Shown: positions 8,614 to 19,445, numbered from the stretch's first letter. The stretch is 64,000 nt of DNA from Shinella sp. SUS2 (GCF_001262505.1 NZ_KQ410724.1:419068-483067); one strand, 5' to 3'. The notes: generated by a model not told the origin, from the sequence alone. Program-made: numbers and translations.

Positions 8614-11600
8614 TTAGCTGCAGCCGCTTGTCGCGCCGCAGGTGTCGCACTTCTCGCAGGTGCCGTTGCGCACCATCGTGAAGTTCTGGCACTCCGAGCA
8701 CATGTTGCCGGTGTAGCCCTGCGCGATGGAGCGCATGCGGCGTTCGTTTTCCAGCTTCTTGGCATCGGCCTTGGCGCTGGCGGCTTCGGCGGCGGCCTTG
8801 TCGGAGAAGAGGGCGGTGACGCTCTGGGCGCCTTCATCCGCGACCTCTTCTGCGATTTCTTCCGCAAGCTCAGTCGCGCGCTCCTCGTAATCGCGCTTGA
8901 AGGCGACGATTTCGTGGGTGGAGATCGCCGTCGTCGGCTCGATCTTGCGGGCGGCATTGCCGGCGAACGAGGTGACGTTGCTGCCGGAAGACGCCTTGGC
9001 GGGGGCGGCGGTGGCCGCGCCCTTCGGCTCGGAGAGCTGGCGCTCGCCGCCCTGGCCGCCCTGGATCAGCGTCGGCTTGTGGCCGCGCGTCCAGCCGGTC
9101 GAGAACGGGTTGGTCTTGCCTTCCTGGATGCCCTTGCCGAGCGCCGTGTTCGAGAAGTCCGACTGGTCGACATGCGCGAGGTCGTGACGGCCGAGATAGG
9201 AAACGGCGAGTTCGCGGAAGACGTAGTCGAGGATCGACGTCGCGTTCTTGATCGCGTCGTTGCCCTGGACCATGCCGGCCGGCTCGAACTTGGTGAAGGT
9301 GAAGGCCTCCACATATTCCTCGAGCGGCACGCCATACTGGAGACCCAGCGAGATGGCGATGGCAAAATTGTTCATCATCGCACGGAAGGCGGCGCCTTCC
9401 TTGTGCATATCGATGAAGATCTCGCCGAGGCGGCCATCGCCGAATTCGCCGGTGCGCAGATAGACCTTGTGTCCGCCGACGACGGCCTTCTGGGTGTAGC
9501 CTTGGCGACGGTTCGGCAGTTTTTCCCGGTCGCGCACGACGCGTTCGATGATCTTCTCGACGATCTTTTCCGTGACCGTGACAGCCTGGGCAGCCGCCGG
9601 AGCGGCGACCAGGGCTTCCACTGCATCGTCCTCGTCGTTCTCGTCCTCGATCAGCGAGGCGTTGAGCGGCTGGGAGAGCTTGGAACCGTCGCGGTAGAGG
9701 GCGTTGGCCTTCAGCGCGAGCTTCCAGGACAGCATGTAGGCGTTTTTGCAATCCTCGACGGTCGCCTCGTTCGGCATGTTGATCGTCTTGGAGATGGCGC
9801 CCGAGATGAACGGCTGGGCGGCCGCCATCATGCGGATGTGGCTTTCGACCGAGAGGTAGCGTTTGCCGATCTTGCCGCAGGGATTGGCGCAATCGAAGAC
9901 CGGCAGGTGCTCCTTCTTGAGGAAGGGTGCGCCTTCGAGGGTCATCGCACCGCAAACGTGGATGTTGGCGGCTTCGATGTCCTTCTTCGAGAAGCCGATA
10001 TGCTCCAGGAGGTTGAAGGACATGTCGGAAAGCTGCTCGTCCGAGACCTTCAGCACGTCCTTCAGGAAGTCGGCGCCGAGCGTCCACTGGTTGAAGGCGA
10101 ACTTGATGTCGAAGGCGGACTTCAGGCCGGCATTGACGGCTTCGATCTTGTCATCCGGAAAACCCTTGGCCTTCAGAGAGCCGGGGTTGACGGCGGGCGC
10201 CTGATTGAAGTTGCCATGGCCGACCGCATAGGCCTCGATCTCGGCGATCTGGCTTTCCGAATAGCCGAGCGTGCGCAGCGCTTCCGGAACGGCGCGGTTG
10301 ATGATCTTGAAGTAACCGCCGCCGGCGAGCTTCTTGAATTTCACCAGCGCGAAGTCGGGCTCGATGCCGGTCGTGTCGCAGTCCATGACGAGGCCGATCG
10401 TGCCGGTCGGCGCGATGACGGTCGTCTGGGCGTTGCGGTAGCCGTGCTTTTCGCCGAGGTCGACGGCCTTGTCCCAGGCAGCCTTGGCGTGGACGATCAG
10501 GGTCTGGTCCGGGCACTCGCCATGAATGAGGGCGACCGGGTTGACCGAGAGGGCCTCATAGCCGGTGGTTTCGCCATAGGCGGCACGACGGTGGTTGCGC
10601 ATGACGCGCAGCATGTTGTCGCGGTTCGGCTCGAAGTTCGGGAACGGGCCGAGCTCGCTCGCCATTTCGGCGGAGGTCGCATAGGAGACGCCCGTCATGA
10701 TGGCGGTCAGCGCACCGGCAATGGCGCGGCCTTCCGTCGAATCGTACGGAATGCCCGAGGACATCAGGAGGCCGCCGATATTGGCGTAGCCGAGGCCGAG
10801 CGTGCGGTACTCGTAGGAGCGCTCGGCGATCTGGCGCGAGGGAAACTGCGCCATCATGACCGAGACTTCGAGCACGATGGTCCAGAGGCGGACGGCGTGT
10901 TCGTAGTCGGCGATGTTGATGTTCTTGGTGGCCGCATCCTTGAACTGAAGCAGGTTCAGTGAGGCGAGGTTGCAGGCGGTGTCGTCGAGGAACATGTATT
11001 CCGAGCACGGGTTCGAGGCGCGGATCGGGCCCGCGGCCGGCGAGGTGTGCCAGTCGTTCATCGTCGTGTTGAAGTGCAGGCCCGGATCGGCCGATGCCCA
11101 GGCGGCGTAGGAGATCTGCTCCCAGAGGTCGCGGGCCTTCAGCGTCTTCATGACCTTGCCGTCCTTGCGGGCGGTGAGGTTCCAGTCGCCGTCATTCTCC
11201 ACGGCGCGCAGGAAGTCGTCCTTCAGCGAAACCGAGTTGTTGGAGTTCTGGCCGGAGACGGTGAGGTAGGCTTCCGAATCCCAGTCCGTATCGTAGGTCT
11301 TGAACTCGAGGTCCTTGTAGCCCTGCTTGGCGAACTGGATGACGCGCTTGATGTAGTTTTCCGGAACCTGGCTCTTCTTGGCAGCGCGGATTTCGCGCTT
11401 GAGGGCCGGGTTTTCCGCCGGGTCGTAGCAACGGTCGCCCTCGGCCGAGCAGTTGACGCAGGCCTTCATGATGGCCTTGAGGTGGCCGGCGACGATCTTG
11501 GAGCCGGTGACGAGGGCCGCCACCTTCTGCTCTTCCTTGACCTTCCAGTTGATGTAGGCCTCGATATCCGGGTGGTCGATATCGACCACGACCATCTTGG

Positions 11601-12432
11601 CCGCACGGCGCGTCGTGCCGCCGGACTTGATGGCGCCCGCCGCACGGTCGCCGATCTTCAGGAAGCTCATCAGGCCGGAGGAGCGGCCGCCGCCCGACAG
11701 CTTTTCGCCTTCGCCGCGCAGATGGGAGAAGTTGGAGCCGGTGCCCGAGCCGTACTTGAACAGGCGGGCTTCACGCACCCACAGGTCCATGATGCCGTTT
11801 TCGTTGACGAGGTCGTCCTCGACCGACTGGATGAAGCAGGCATGCGGCTGGGGATGCTCGTAGGCGGACTTGGACTTGACGAGCTTGCCCGTGAAGGGGT
11901 CGACATAGAAATGGCCCTGGCCGGGTCCGTCGATGCCATAGGCCCAGTGCAGGCCGGTGTTGAACCACTGCGGCGAGTTCGGGGCGACGCGCTGCGTGGC
12001 GAGCATATAGGCGAGTTCGTCCTTGAAGGCGGCAGCGTCTTCTTCGGAAGCGAAATACTTGCCCTTCCAGCCCCAGTAGGTCCAGGTGCCGGCGAGACGG
12101 TCAAAAACCTGGCGCGCGTCGGTTTCCGAGCCGAAGCGCTCACCCTCGGGGAGCGCCTTCAAGGCTTCGGTATCCGGCACGGAGCGCCACAGGAACGAGG
12201 GAACGTCGTTTTCCTCGACCTTCTTCAGGCGCGCAGGCACGCCCGCCTTGCGGAAGTATTTCTGCGCGAGGATATCGGCGGCGACCTGGGAGAACTGGGC
12301 CGGCACGTCGATATCCGCGAGGCGGAAGACGATGGAACCATCCGGGTTCTTGATTTCGCTGGTGGCCTTGCGGAATTCGATCTCCGCATAGGCCGACTGG
12401 CCAGGTTTGGTGAAACGACGTTCTATGCGCAT
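8614..12432 (-). CDS. nrdJ: Vitamin B12-dependent (class II) ribonucleoside-diphosphate reductase
   Basis: The 1272-aa enzyme makes deoxyribonucleotides using adenosylcobalamin. Recognisable parts are the N-terminal domain ([10 protein letters not shown]), the substrate and radical region ([21 protein letters not shown], with the conserved Cys), the finger-loop strand [23 protein letters not shown], and a C-terminal Cys-rich tail ([18 protein letters not shown]) that binds zinc and carries the redox cysteines. Full length for the alphaproteobacterial type. No class I genes are in view. NrdR-box-like repeats lie 126-172 bases upstream. No B12 riboswitch was recognised upstream. Confidence 0.97.
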   Translation of the reverse strand: MRIERRFTKPGQSAYAEIEFRKATSEIKNPDGSIVFRLADIDVPAQFSQVAADILAQKYFRKAGVPARLKKVEENDVPSFLWRSVPDTEALKALPEGERFGSETDARQVFDRLAGTWTYWGWKGKYFASEEDAAAFKDELAYMLATQRVAPNSPQWFNTGLHWAYGIDGPGQGHFYVDPFTGKLVKSKSAYEHPQPHACFIQSVEDDLVNENGIMDLWVREARLFKYGSGTGSNFSHLRGEGEKLSGGGRSSGLMSFLKIGDRAAGAIKSGGTTRRAAKMVVVDIDHPDIEAYINWKVKEEQKVAALVTGSKIVAGHLKAIMKACVNCSAEGDRCYDPAENPALKREIRAAKKSQVPENYIKRVIQFAKQGYKDLEFKTYDTDWDSEAYLTVSGQNSNNSVSLKDDFLRAVENDGDWNLTARKDGKVMKTLKARDLWEQISYAAWASADPGLHFNTTMNDWHTSPAAGPIRASNPCSEYMFLDDTACNLASLNLLQFKDAATKNINIADYEHAVRLWTIVLEVSVMMAQFPSRQIAERSYEYRTLGLGYANIGGLLMSSGIPYDSTEGRAIAGALTAIMTGVSYATSAEMASELGPFPNFEPNRDNMLRVMRNHRRAAYGETTGYEALSVNPVALIHGECPDQTLIVHAKAAWDKAVDLGEKHGYRNAQTTVIAPTGTIGLVMDCDTTGIEPDFALVKFKKLAGGGYFKIINRAVPEALRTLGYSESQIAEIEAYAVGHGNFNQAPAVNPGSLKAKGFPDDKIEAVNAGLKSAFDIKFAFNQWTLGADFLKDVLKVSDEQLSDMSFNLLEHIGFSKKDIEAANIHVCGAMTLEGAPFLKKEHLPVFDCANPCGKIGKRYLSVESHIRMMAAAQPFISGAISKTINMPNEATVEDCKNAYMLSWKLALKANALYRDGSKLSQPLNASLIEDENDEDDAVEALVAAPAAAQAVTVTEKIVEKIIERVVRDREKLPNRRQGYTQKAVVGGHKVYLRTGEFGDGRLGEIFIDMHKEGAAFRAMMNNFAIAISLGLQYGVPLEEYVEAFTFTKFEPAGMVQGNDAIKNATSILDYVFRELAVSYLGRHDLAHVDQSDFSNTALGKGIQEGKTNPFSTGWTRGHKPTLIQGGQGGERQLSEPKGAATAAPAKASSGSNVTSFAGNAARKIEPTTAISTHEIVAFKRDYEERATELAEEIAEEVADEGAQSVTALFSDKAAAEAASAKADAKKLENERRMRSIAQGYTGNMCSECQNFTMVRNGTCEKCDTCGATSGCS

Positions 12433-12557
12433 TGTCCGTTGTCCTTCGCTGCCGCATCCTGCCTCAAAACAGGGCGCAAATTATCCCCGTCCGGCCGCAA
12501 CTGCTTGCAGCCAGCCCAAATCGTCCAGTCCGTGCGGGAAAGCCGATCGATCTCGGC

Positions 12558-12604
12558 CTCCTGTATCTTGTGCTGAGTATGGCTGCAAATACTAAATATA
12601 GTAT
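12558..12604. promoter_or_regulatory. Pair of NrdR-box-like operators upstream of nrdJ
   Basis: The proximal site 12589-12604 is a palindrome, ATACTA-AATA-TAGTAT, and matches 13 of 16 positions of the known NrdR-box consensus. A weaker copy at 12558-12573 (ending TATCTTGTGC) matches 11 of 16. The two start exactly 31 bases apart, about three helical turns, which is the spacing NrdR boxes usually show. NrdR is the ATP/dATP-sensing repressor of ribonucleotide reductase genes. It is not encoded in this window. The rest of 12433-13057 shows no gene. Confidence 0.65.
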
Positions 12605-13057
12605 CAACAGGTTCTTTTTTCCAGCCCAGTCGGCTGCGTTGGCGTCTCAGGAAAACGAGCGCGAAAAAACCCGTGCAGCGAGCGGATCATCCACCCGGCC
12701 ACATGCGCATGATACGCGATTTCATGATGAGAACCGACCTCGTAACACTACGGTCCAGTCGCCGCCGCAACTTGGATTTCATTAACCTCATCTGGCCGAT
12801 TCCCGTCAAGGGCTGGTTTATGAAGGAAGTTTGAACGCTACATCTTGTGCCTGCCGGCTGTGGAAAACGGGGACGATGCCGGACGCCTGAAAAATCAGCG
12901 GGTTCGGGGCAAAAGCATAGGCGGCGCTGCACGCGACTGTGGAAAAGCGAGAAAAATTACAGGTAAATTTAGAGGGTCTTTTCCATCCCACGACTTCAGG
13001 GAATAGCCATCCGGGCGGAGTTGTGATCCGTGGATAAAGTGATTCCCTTCCGTAACG

Positions 13058-13639
13058 TCAAAGCGCGTCGAGATTGACCCCGACGGTGATGGCGCCGATG
13101 ACGGTGCCGGTCGCCGGATCGCGGATCGGCAGGCTCGCCTGGGACTGCATGAGCTGGGTGGAGTCGTCCCGGTCCGGCTCATCGATGTGAAGATGGCCGG
13201 TGCGGAAGCTCTTCTGCCACTTCGCCTCGTCGCCCTGCCAGTAGTCGGAGGTGATGTCGCTCTGGCCGACATTCAGGCCGCGGTTGTCCATCACGAAGAT
13301 TTCGGTGATGAGGCCTTCCGCCGCGCGCTGGCGGCCCTTGAGATAGAGCGAGAGGGGATTGGAGAGCTGCGCCTCGATCATCGGGCGGTCGGCGCGTGAG
13401 AGCTCGCTGCGCCAGCGGGCGTCGAGATCGTCGATCTCCGCCTGGCTGAGCCCGGCATGGGCGGCATTCTGGGCGATGATGGCATTGAGGATCGCCGGCT
13501 CGTCCAGCCAGGGGCGGACGCTCTCGTCGATGAATTCGGCGACCGCGGTGGTCCGCACGTCCTGCTGCGCGACGGCCTTTGCGCCGAAGACGAGCGCGCC
13601 GGTGAGAACTGCCGCGAATGCCGGCCTTGCGTAGCGCAT
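13058..13639 (-). CDS. Periplasmic PDC/Cache-like sensor-domain protein
   Basis: The 193-aa protein has an N-terminal signal or anchor (AAVLTGALVFGAKAVAQ), and the remainder resembles a single Cache/PDC ligand-binding fold. The features are a helical start (EFIDESVRPWLDEPAILNAI), IFVMDNRGLNVGQSDITSDYWQGDEAKW, then RDPATGTVIGAITVGVNLD, a pattern seen in chemoreceptor sensor domains. There is no kinase, methyl-accepting or GGDEF output. The ATG at 13639 has GGGAGG ten bases upstream. It is probably a stand-alone periplasmic sensor or binding subunit. Confidence 0.65.
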   Translation of the reverse strand: MRYARPAFAAVLTGALVFGAKAVAQQDVRTTAVAEFIDESVRPWLDEPAILNAIIAQNAAHAGLSQAEIDDLDARWRSELSRADRPMIEAQLSNPLSLYLKGRQRAAEGLITEIFVMDNRGLNVGQSDITSDYWQGDEAKWQKSFRTGHLHIDEPDRDDSTQLMQSQASLPIRDPATGTVIGAITVGVNLDAL

Positions 13640-13823
13640 CCGTGCCATGCCTCCCGTCACCGCGCCGATGCGGTGAACATAAGCACTATCTTTGGCAGGA
13701 ATTGCGGAAAGATTAAGCCGGCGGGTACGCTTGCGCATCCACCGGCCATCGACGAAAAAAATGCCAAATCAGTATGTTGTGTCGCAACCTGAAGGACGTT
13801 TCACGCTGCCGCGGATAGAGGGC

Positions 13824-14321
13824 TCAGCCGCGCGTGCCCTTGGCGATCGGCTCCTGGTAGGTGAAGCCCATGTCCCAGGGGAAATAGATCCAGGTGTCCT
13901 GGCTGACCTCGGTGACGAAGGTGTCGACCAGCGGGCGGCCCTTCGGCTTGGCATAGACGGCGGCAAAATGCGCCTTCGGCAGCATGGCACGCACCTGCGC
14001 CGCGGTCTTGCCGGTATCCGTCAGGTCGTCGACGATGAGAATGCCTTCGCCGCCTTCCTTGGTCAGTTCCGGCGAGATGCCCTTCAGCACATGCATGTCG
14101 CCCTGCGAGACATAGTCGTGATAGGAGGCGACGCAAACGGTCTCGATGAGGCGAATATTGAGTTCGCGCGAGATGACGGCGGCCGGCACGAGGCCGCCGC
14201 GGGTGATGCAGACGATCGCCCGCCATTCCCGTCCGCCGTCCGCCAGCCGCCAGGCAAGCGCGCGCGCGTCACGATGAAACTGATCCCAGGATACGGGGAA
14301 GGCTTTGTCGGGCAGCGACAT
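13824..14321 (-). CDS. gpt: Xanthine phosphoribosyltransferase
   Basis: The 165-aa purine-salvage enzyme transfers phosphoribose from PRPP to xanthine or guanine. The PRPP-binding signature is [14 protein letters not shown] (about residues 90-103) and the flexible loop is near [29 protein letters not shown] is typical of the family. The start [12 protein letters not shown] gives the normal rhizobial length. It diverges from the GNAT gene across about 200 bases. Confidence 0.92.
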   Translation of the reverse strand: MSLPDKAFPVSWDQFHRDARALAWRLADGGREWRAIVCITRGGLVPAAVISRELNIRLIETVCVASYHDYVSQGDMHVLKGISPELTKEGGEGILIVDDLTDTGKTAAQVRAMLPKAHFAAVYAKPKGRPLVDTFVTEVSQDTWIYFPWDMGFTYQEPIAKGTRG

Positions 14322-14519
14322 GGCGGGCTCCTGATAGGCAGAAAAAGAAGATTCATCCTCTGTACTGCAACTCGCTGCCCAAGAAAATCGCCATGGCGGC
14401 AACGGGACCGGGGCATCCACAAGGAAGTCGGGCAGGGTGGCCGCCAAAAAGGGGCGCTCTGGAATTGCACTGTCACTATGCCACTCCCATCTGTTTGCTG
14501 CATGACACAGGAGAACGAC

Positions 14520-15131
14520 ATGGAGCGCGACAGTGAGGATGGCGGCCAATTCCGCATCGAGCCGGGGCTGAGGCCGGAGCATCGCGGGATCGCCGCTTCA
14601 GGATATTGGGAGGCCTTTTCCCGCAAGCTGCGTTATCCCCTCGGCCCACGGCAAAAAGCGGTAGCCTTCATCGAGCGGATGCTCAATCCCAGCCATGCGC
14701 TGAGCGCCGTTTCGGTGGATGGCGGTTTTCTGGGCGTTGCCGGGTTCAAGACGCCGGACGGCGCCTTTGTCGGCGGCGGCCTGTCGGATATGGCGAAGGT
14801 CTACGGCTGGCTCGGGGGATCTGCCCGGGCGCTGCTGATCAGCCTGCTGGAGCGGCCCTGCGAACCGGATACGCTTCTCATGGACGGCATCTTCGTGCGG
14901 CCGGAGGCGCGCAGCCTCGGTGTCGGCTCGGCCCTGCTGGATGCGCTGGAGCATCGCGCGGCAGAGGCGGGATTGAAACGGGTGCGGCTCGATGTCATCG
15001 ACGAGAACCCGCGGGCCCAGGCGCTTTACGCCCGGCGCGGGTTCGAGGCCGTCTCGACCGTCTCGCTCGGATTCCTGAAACCGGTCTTCGGATTCGGAGC
15101 GGCGACGACGATGGTCAAACCGGTCGTTTGA
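14520..15131 (+). CDS. GNAT-family N-acetyltransferase
   Basis: The 203-aa protein has the acetyl-CoA-binding motif A as [20 protein letters not shown] (about residues 123-142), followed by [15 protein letters not shown], the usual motif B. The substrate is unknown. The ATG at 14520 has GGAG seven bases upstream, which is better placed than the ATG six codons earlier. The C-terminus ends in a hydrophobic segment ([16 protein letters not shown]). Confidence 0.85.
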   Translation: MERDSEDGGQFRIEPGLRPEHRGIAASGYWEAFSRKLRYPLGPRQKAVAFIERMLNPSHALSAVSVDGGFLGVAGFKTPDGAFVGGGLSDMAKVYGWLGGSARALLISLLERPCEPDTLLMDGIFVRPEARSLGVGSALLDALEHRAAEAGLKRVRLDVIDENPRAQALYARRGFEAVSTVSLGFLKPVFGFGAATTMVKPVV

Positions 15132-15166
15132 GAGGCGGCAAGGAAGGCAGGCCCGCCTCCTTCGTC

Positions 15167-16009
15167 TCAGCGTGACATCAGCGTCGGCACGCGGGCATAG
15201 CGCATCATGGCGCTGGTGACGCCGCCGAAAAGGCGCTGGCGCAGCCTCGAATGGCTGTAAGCCCCCATGACGATGAGGCCGGCATCGATTTCCGTCGCGC
15301 GCCGGTTCAGCGCCTCGGCCACCGAGTGGCCATCGGAAGCACCCGACGTGACCGTGGTCTTGATGCCGTGACGGGCAAGCGTTGCCGCAAGCTCGGCGCC
15401 GCAGAAGTCGCGCGACTGCATGACGTTCTCCGGCGGATCGACGGTAAAAATCTCGACCTCCTTCGCGCCCGTCAGGAAGGGCAGGGCGTCGAAGGCGGCG
15501 CGCGCCGATTCGCGCGAGCCGTTCCAGGCAAGCAGCACGCGGTCGATCGGCGCCGGGCCGGCCGGGGCATTGGAGACGAGGTAAACCGGGCGGCCGCTCT
15601 CGTAGAGCAGGTCCTCGATGTCCTCGCGCGCCGGGCCGTCGAGATCGGGGTCGAACTGGCCGGCAATGACGATGTCGGCGCCGCGCGCGCTGTCGATGAT
15701 CCCGGCGGAGGCATAGCCGGCGGTGCCGGTGAAGAGGCGCCACTCATAGGAGATGTCGTCGCGCTCGCAGCGCGACTTGAAGGCCTGTTCGACCTCCCGG
15801 GACTGTTGCTGCGCCCGCTCCTGCAGGTCGAGAACGGCGTTCGGGTCGGGATATTCCATCGGCGCGATCAGCGTGACCACGACCGGCGTTTCCGCATGGA
15901 TGCCGATGACGTGAGCGCCGGTCTTGCGCGCAAGGGCAAGCGCATGATCCGTCACCTTGCCGGCGTCCTCGGCGGCGCTCAGCACCGCCACGATGGTCTT
16001 GTAGGTCAT
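15167..16009 (-). CDS. Universal stress protein, two-domain UspA family
   Basis: The 280-aa protein has two tandem Usp folds. The N-terminal unit starts MTYKTIVAVLSAAED. The C-terminal unit starts about residue 155 (IDRVLLAWNGSRESARA) and keeps the ATP-binding glycine motif GAYSHSRLRQRLFGGVTS. It probably binds nucleotide and is made under stress. It is convergent with the GNAT gene. Confidence 0.9.
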   Translation of the reverse strand: MTYKTIVAVLSAAEDAGKVTDHALALARKTGAHVIGIHAETPVVVTLIAPMEYPDPNAVLDLQERAQQQSREVEQAFKSRCERDDISYEWRLFTGTAGYASAGIIDSARGADIVIAGQFDPDLDGPAREDIEDLLYESGRPVYLVSNAPAGPAPIDRVLLAWNGSRESARAAFDALPFLTGAKEVEIFTVDPPENVMQSRDFCGAELAATLARHGIKTTVTSGASDGHSVAEALNRRATEIDAGLIVMGAYSHSRLRQRLFGGVTSAMMRYARVPTLMSR

Positions 16010-16074
16010 TTCGGCCTCCTGTTCTGGGTCGATGGAAGCATGCGCCTGCCGCTTTCGTCAAACCTTGATCGGGA

Positions 16075-16830
16075 TCAAGACGCGGCCTTGGCCGCGGCGA
16101 TTTCGGCAATCATCTGAAGTATATCACGTTCGGCGGCTTCCGCCGGGGCTTCTTCGCGGCTGCGGATGACGATTTCCGTCGAGAAGCGGTTTTCGCTGAA
16201 GCGCGGATAGGAGCCGATGCTGGTTTCGGGATGCTTCTTCTGGATGCCGGCCAGCGCGCTGCCGATGTCGCCTTCGCCGAAGGGCGAAGCGACCGAGCGC
16301 GAGAGCATCGGAACGCCGCCCTCAAGGGTCGGCACCACGGTGCCGAGCATGGCGGTGAAGACCTGCGGCACGCCGGCCATGACATAGACATTGCCGATGT
16401 GGAAGCCCGGCGCCGTCGAGACGGCATTCTCGATATGGACAGCGCCTTCCGGCATGCGCGCCATGCGCTGGCGCGCCTCATTGAACTCGACGCCGCGGCG
16501 CTCGTACATGGCGCCGAGCAGCTGCATGGCGAGCGGGTCGTGCAGGCAGGGCACGCCGAAGGCCTTGGAAATGGCGTCCGCCGTGATGTCGTCATGGGTC
16601 GGGCCGATGCCGCCGGACGTGAAGACATAGGTATAGCGGGCGCGCAGCGCATTCAGCGCCTCGACGATCGCGTCCTCGTCGTCGCCGACGATGCGCACCT
16701 CCTTCAGGTCGATGCCGGCGAGGAAGAGCATGTCGGCGAGCTGGCCGATATTCTTGTCCTTGGTGCGCCCGGAGAGCAGTTCGTCGCCGATGGCGAGCAT
16801 GGCGGCGGTGGCGATAGGACGGGAACTCAT
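16075..16830 (-). CDS. MoaB/CinA N-terminal-type molybdopterin-binding protein
   Basis: The 251-aa protein starts [20 protein letters not shown] and carries the fold's signature [20 protein letters not shown]. This places it in the competence/damage-inducible CinA N-terminal (MoCF-like) group. It lacks the C-terminal CinA amidase domain. Family members are pyrophosphatases or molybdopterin-binding proteins, and which applies here is unknown. The remaining tail ([20 protein letters not shown]) is variable. Confidence 0.85.
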   Translation of the reverse strand: MSSRPIATAAMLAIGDELLSGRTKDKNIGQLADMLFLAGIDLKEVRIVGDDEDAIVEALNALRARYTYVFTSGGIGPTHDDITADAISKAFGVPCLHDPLAMQLLGAMYERRGVEFNEARQRMARMPEGAVHIENAVSTAPGFHIGNVYVMAGVPQVFTAMLGTVVPTLEGGVPMLSRSVASPFGEGDIGSALAGIQKKHPETSIGSYPRFSENRFSTEIVIRSREEAPAEAAERDILQMIAEIAAAKAAS

Positions 16831-17000
16831 GGGCGCTCTCTGTAGTTCGGACAGAAATGCCGACCGAAGGCGCGGCATTGTCAATGGTGGGTGAACAGTC
16901 TGTCGACCGGGCAACCGCTGGGGCATTGCCACCCCGAAGTGCTACATCCAACGCGACGCCGCGATCAAGCGGAAAGGCATCATCGAAACAGGAGACGACG

Positions 17001-17600
17001 ATGGCAAAAGTACTGGTTCTCTACTACTCGGCCTACGGCCATATCGAAGCCATGGCCTATGCGGTCGCGGAAGGTGCGAAATCGGCCGGTGCCGAGGTGA
17101 CCGTCAAGCGCGTTCCGGAACTGGTGCCGGAAGACGTGGCGAAGGCTTCGCATTTCAAGCTCGACCAGAAGGCCGAGATCGCCACGGTGGCGGAACTTGC
17201 CGACTATGACGCGATCATCGTCGGAGCCGGCACGCGCTTCGGCACGGTCGCCTCGCAGATGCGCAATTTCTGGGATCAGACCGGCGGCCTCTGGGCGCAG
17301 GGCAAGCTCGTCGGCAAGGTCGGCTCGGTCTTCACCTCCTCGGCCACGCAGCACGGCGGCCAGGAATCGACCATCCTCGGCTTCATCCCGACGCTGCTGC
17401 ATCATGGCCTCGTCGTCGCCGGCCTGCCTTACGCTTTCCAGGGCCAGATGGGCGTGGAAGCCGTCAAGGGCGGCTCGCCTTACGGTTCCTCGACGATCAC
17501 CGACGGCGACGGCTCGCGCCAGCCTTCGGAAATCGAACTGGACGCCGCCCGCTTCCAGGGCGCCCATGTCGCCAAGATCGCGGCAAAACTCTCGGCCTGA
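17001..17600 (+). CDS. wrbA: NAD(P)H:quinone oxidoreductase WrbA
   Basis: The 199-aa flavodoxin-like FMN enzyme carries out two-electron quinone reduction and limits redox cycling. The FMN loop [12 protein letters not shown] is at the N-terminus, [21 protein letters not shown] is in the middle, and [13 protein letters not shown] and [10 protein letters not shown] are diagnostic of WrbA. The ATG is preceded by AGGAGACGACG. A terminator with a T-run follows. Confidence 0.96.
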   Translation: MAKVLVLYYSAYGHIEAMAYAVAEGAKSAGAEVTVKRVPELVPEDVAKASHFKLDQKAEIATVAELADYDAIIVGAGTRFGTVASQMRNFWDQTGGLWAQGKLVGKVGSVFTSSATQHGGQESTILGFIPTLLHHGLVVAGLPYAFQGQMGVEAVKGGSPYGSSTITDGDGSRQPSEIELDAARFQGAHVAKIAAKLSA

Positions 17601-17629
17601 TGTTCTCCTGAAACATCGCCGATGAAGAA

Positions 17630-17663
17630 GGGTGCGGCCCACATCAGGTCCGCGCCCTTTTTT
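17630..17663 (+). terminator. Rho-independent terminator of wrbA
   Basis: GGGTGCGG (17630-17637) pairs with CCGCGCCC (17650-17657) with one G-T pair, followed by TTTTTT. An in-frame ATG at 17622 of the next reading frame would lie inside this hairpin, so it is not the NUDIX start. Confidence 0.85.
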
Positions 17664-17744
17664 GCGCGCCGCGATATGCTCGCCTCAGAAACCACGCGAA
17701 TCGGCGGTACCGATTTGCGGCAGGACGAGGGGGGCCTGGTCAGA

Positions 17745-18170
17745 ATGGAGCCGGCTGATTTCAAGGGTGCGAAGATCGCCCTTATTTGCGACGGTCACCT
17801 TATCGCCTATCAGCGCGACGACAAGGCCGACATCCCGTTTCCCGACATGTGGGACCTGCCCGGCGGCGGCCGGGAAATGGATGAGACGCCGATGGACTGC
17901 GCCCTTCGCGAAACCTGGGAGGAGTTCGGCATCAGGGTCGATCGTTCGTCGGTCGTATGGGAGCGCTATTATCCGGCCGAGCGACCTGACGCGCCCGGCA
18001 GCTACTTTCATGTCGCTCATCTCGACGGTGGTTTCGGTACGGTCGCTTTCGGCGACGAGGGTCAGCGCTGGGAGATCATGTCGATAGCCCGTTTTCTCGA
18101 CCATCCCCATGTCGTCGGACACCTGAAGGTCCGGCTGCGCCACTATCTATCCGAGATGGAGGCCAATTGA
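17745..18170 (+). CDS. NUDIX hydrolase
   Basis: The 141-aa protein has a complete Nudix box, GGREMDETPMDCALRETWEE followed by FGI (G-x5-E-x7-RE-x2-EE-x-G). It hydrolyses nucleoside diphosphates linked to another moiety, and the substrate is not readable. The ATG at 17745 has AGGGGGG ten bases upstream and starts just before the first beta strand (KIALICDGHLIAYQRDD). Longer starts overlap the wrbA terminator. Confidence 0.88.
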   Translation: MEPADFKGAKIALICDGHLIAYQRDDKADIPFPDMWDLPGGGREMDETPMDCALRETWEEFGIRVDRSSVVWERYYPAERPDAPGSYFHVAHLDGGFGTVAFGDEGQRWEIMSIARFLDHPHVVGHLKVRLRHYLSEMEAN

Positions 18171-18185
18171 GAAGCCGGAGCCGTT

Positions 18186-18270
18186 TGGTGCGGGCGGCGG
18201 GGATCGAACCCGCACAGCCAAGGCCGAGGGATTTTAAGTCCCTTGCGTCTACCAGTTTCGCCACGCCCGC
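18186..18270 (-). tRNA. tRNA-Leu (anticodon UAA)
   Basis: The minus strand folds with acceptor arms GCGGGCG and CGCCCGC, a D-arm GGCGAAACTGGTAGACGC, an anticodon loop CTTAAAA with TAA, a long class-II variable arm, a T-loop GTTCGATC and an encoded CCA end. Length with CCA is 85 bases. Confidence 0.97.
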
Positions 18271-18560
18271 GTAGCTCGCTTTTCGGAAAGTCGGGCCGCT
18301 TCGTCAATAGGGTGAAGTGGAGAGTCTTAGCCAAAATGATTCGCACCTTGCCAGGGAGGGAAAGACAATGCCGATTCCCGTTTCGGTCGCCTGCTGCGCC
18401 TTTTCCGGCAAGCGTTCTCGGGAATGTGCCGGCCCTGCAACACATCGTCGTTTCCGGTCACGCCCGCGAGGCGCAATCTAGGGGCGATCTCTTGCCTTGT
18501 AGAAAAACTTTCGCTTTTTTAGCGTCCAATGTTTCAACGCGGGGCACATTGGGGGCGTAA

Positions 18561-19373
18561 ATGAAATTTCCAAAATATCTGACGAAGGCCTATCTGCAGA
18601 AGACCTACGGTTCGCTGAACGGCATCGGTGATTTCACCGTCAAGCTGACCAAGTACAGCCTGACGTCCACGACGCTGAAGGCGACCGTCGAGATCGACAG
18701 CAGCTTCGGCGACAGCACGACCGATATCCTGATGAAGATCGGCAAGACGACGACGAGCCTTTCGGTGAAGGTGCAGGGTGAAGGCTACAGCAGCACGCTG
18801 GCCTACTCCACTGCGCAGACGAAGGCCGGCTTCACCATCAAGGGCACCTATACCGACAGCTTCAACACCAAGATGAACTACAGCCTCAACCTCGAGAAGG
18901 ATGGGGATTTCAGCAAGTTCAAGCTGGTCTATGCACTCGGCACTGAGAAGATGACCATCACCTCGACGAAGGTTTCCGGCGACGTGGTGACGTTCAAGGC
19001 GGTGGACGGCGACGGCGACGTGATCGGCACGGCCAAGCTGAACCTCAAGTCCTATGGCGATTACTACGACAAGAGCGACAAGTACTTCTTCGAATCGGCC
19101 AAGACCGCCGAACTCTTCGCCAAGCTCCAGCTCAAGTTCACCGGCGTGAAGAAGGCTGGCGAGCCGGCGGACGAGGATCACGGGGGTGGCGATGCCTTCG
19201 TGTTCAAGAAGGCGGCGGCAGCCGGCAACGATCACGCCGATGCGGGTTTTGCCGCCCGGCCTTTTGCCATCGATGACGCTTCGGCGACGTCGGGTTCCGA
19301 CGATTTCGATTTTGCGGCGTCCGACTTCGGGCAGCCGGTCCATGCGCTCAAGCACGCGCCGGATCTCTTCTGA
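18561..19373 (+). CDS. Unrecognised 270-aa Ser/Thr/Lys-rich beta-type protein
   Basis: I do not recognise the family. Residues 1-200 are strongly beta-prone with alternating Ser, Thr, Lys and Val (for example KLTKYSLTSTTLKATVEID), with no signal peptide or membrane helix. From about 200 the composition changes to Gly, Ala, Asp and Phe-rich (GGGDAFVFKKAAAAGNDHAD, then SGSDDFDFAASDFG), which resembles C-terminal secretion signals of type I secretion substrates. No calcium-binding RTX nonapeptides are seen. It has its own terminator downstream and a 290-base leader upstream. Confidence 0.75.
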   Translation: MKFPKYLTKAYLQKTYGSLNGIGDFTVKLTKYSLTSTTLKATVEIDSSFGDSTTDILMKIGKTTTSLSVKVQGEGYSSTLAYSTAQTKAGFTIKGTYTDSFNTKMNYSLNLEKDGDFSKFKLVYALGTEKMTITSTKVSGDVVTFKAVDGDGDVIGTAKLNLKSYGDYYDKSDKYFFESAKTAELFAKLQLKFTGVKKAGEPADEDHGGGDAFVFKKAAAAGNDHADAGFAARPFAIDDASATSGSDDFDFAASDFGQPVHALKHAPDLF

Positions 19374-19399
19374 TCCGGATTTGAAACGGCAGGAACAGG

Positions 19400-19431
19400 A
19401 ACGGCGGAAGCGGCAACGCTTCCGCCGTTTT
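19400..19431. terminator. Strong hairpin terminator between convergent genes
   Basis: A perfect 13-bp stem AACGGCGGAAGCG with CGCTTCCGCCGTT and a GCAA loop is followed by TTC. It lies between the 270-aa gene and the convergent pit gene, and can act in both directions. Confidence 0.85.
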
Positions 19432-19445
19432 CGTTTGGAGCGGCC

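Noticed and set aside
8584..10962. Long plus-strand open frame of 792 codons opposite nrdJ
   Set aside because: It is antisense to a perfectly recognised nrdJ. Composition (Arg, Asp, Gly, His-rich) is that of a mirror frame in GC-rich DNA.
11047..12576. Plus-strand open frame of 509 codons opposite nrdJ
   Set aside because: Same reason: mirror frame of nrdJ with no family motifs.
12433..13057. Cobalamin riboswitch upstream of nrdJ
   Set aside because: No B12-box-like conserved segment was recognised. Only the NrdR-like palindromes stand out.
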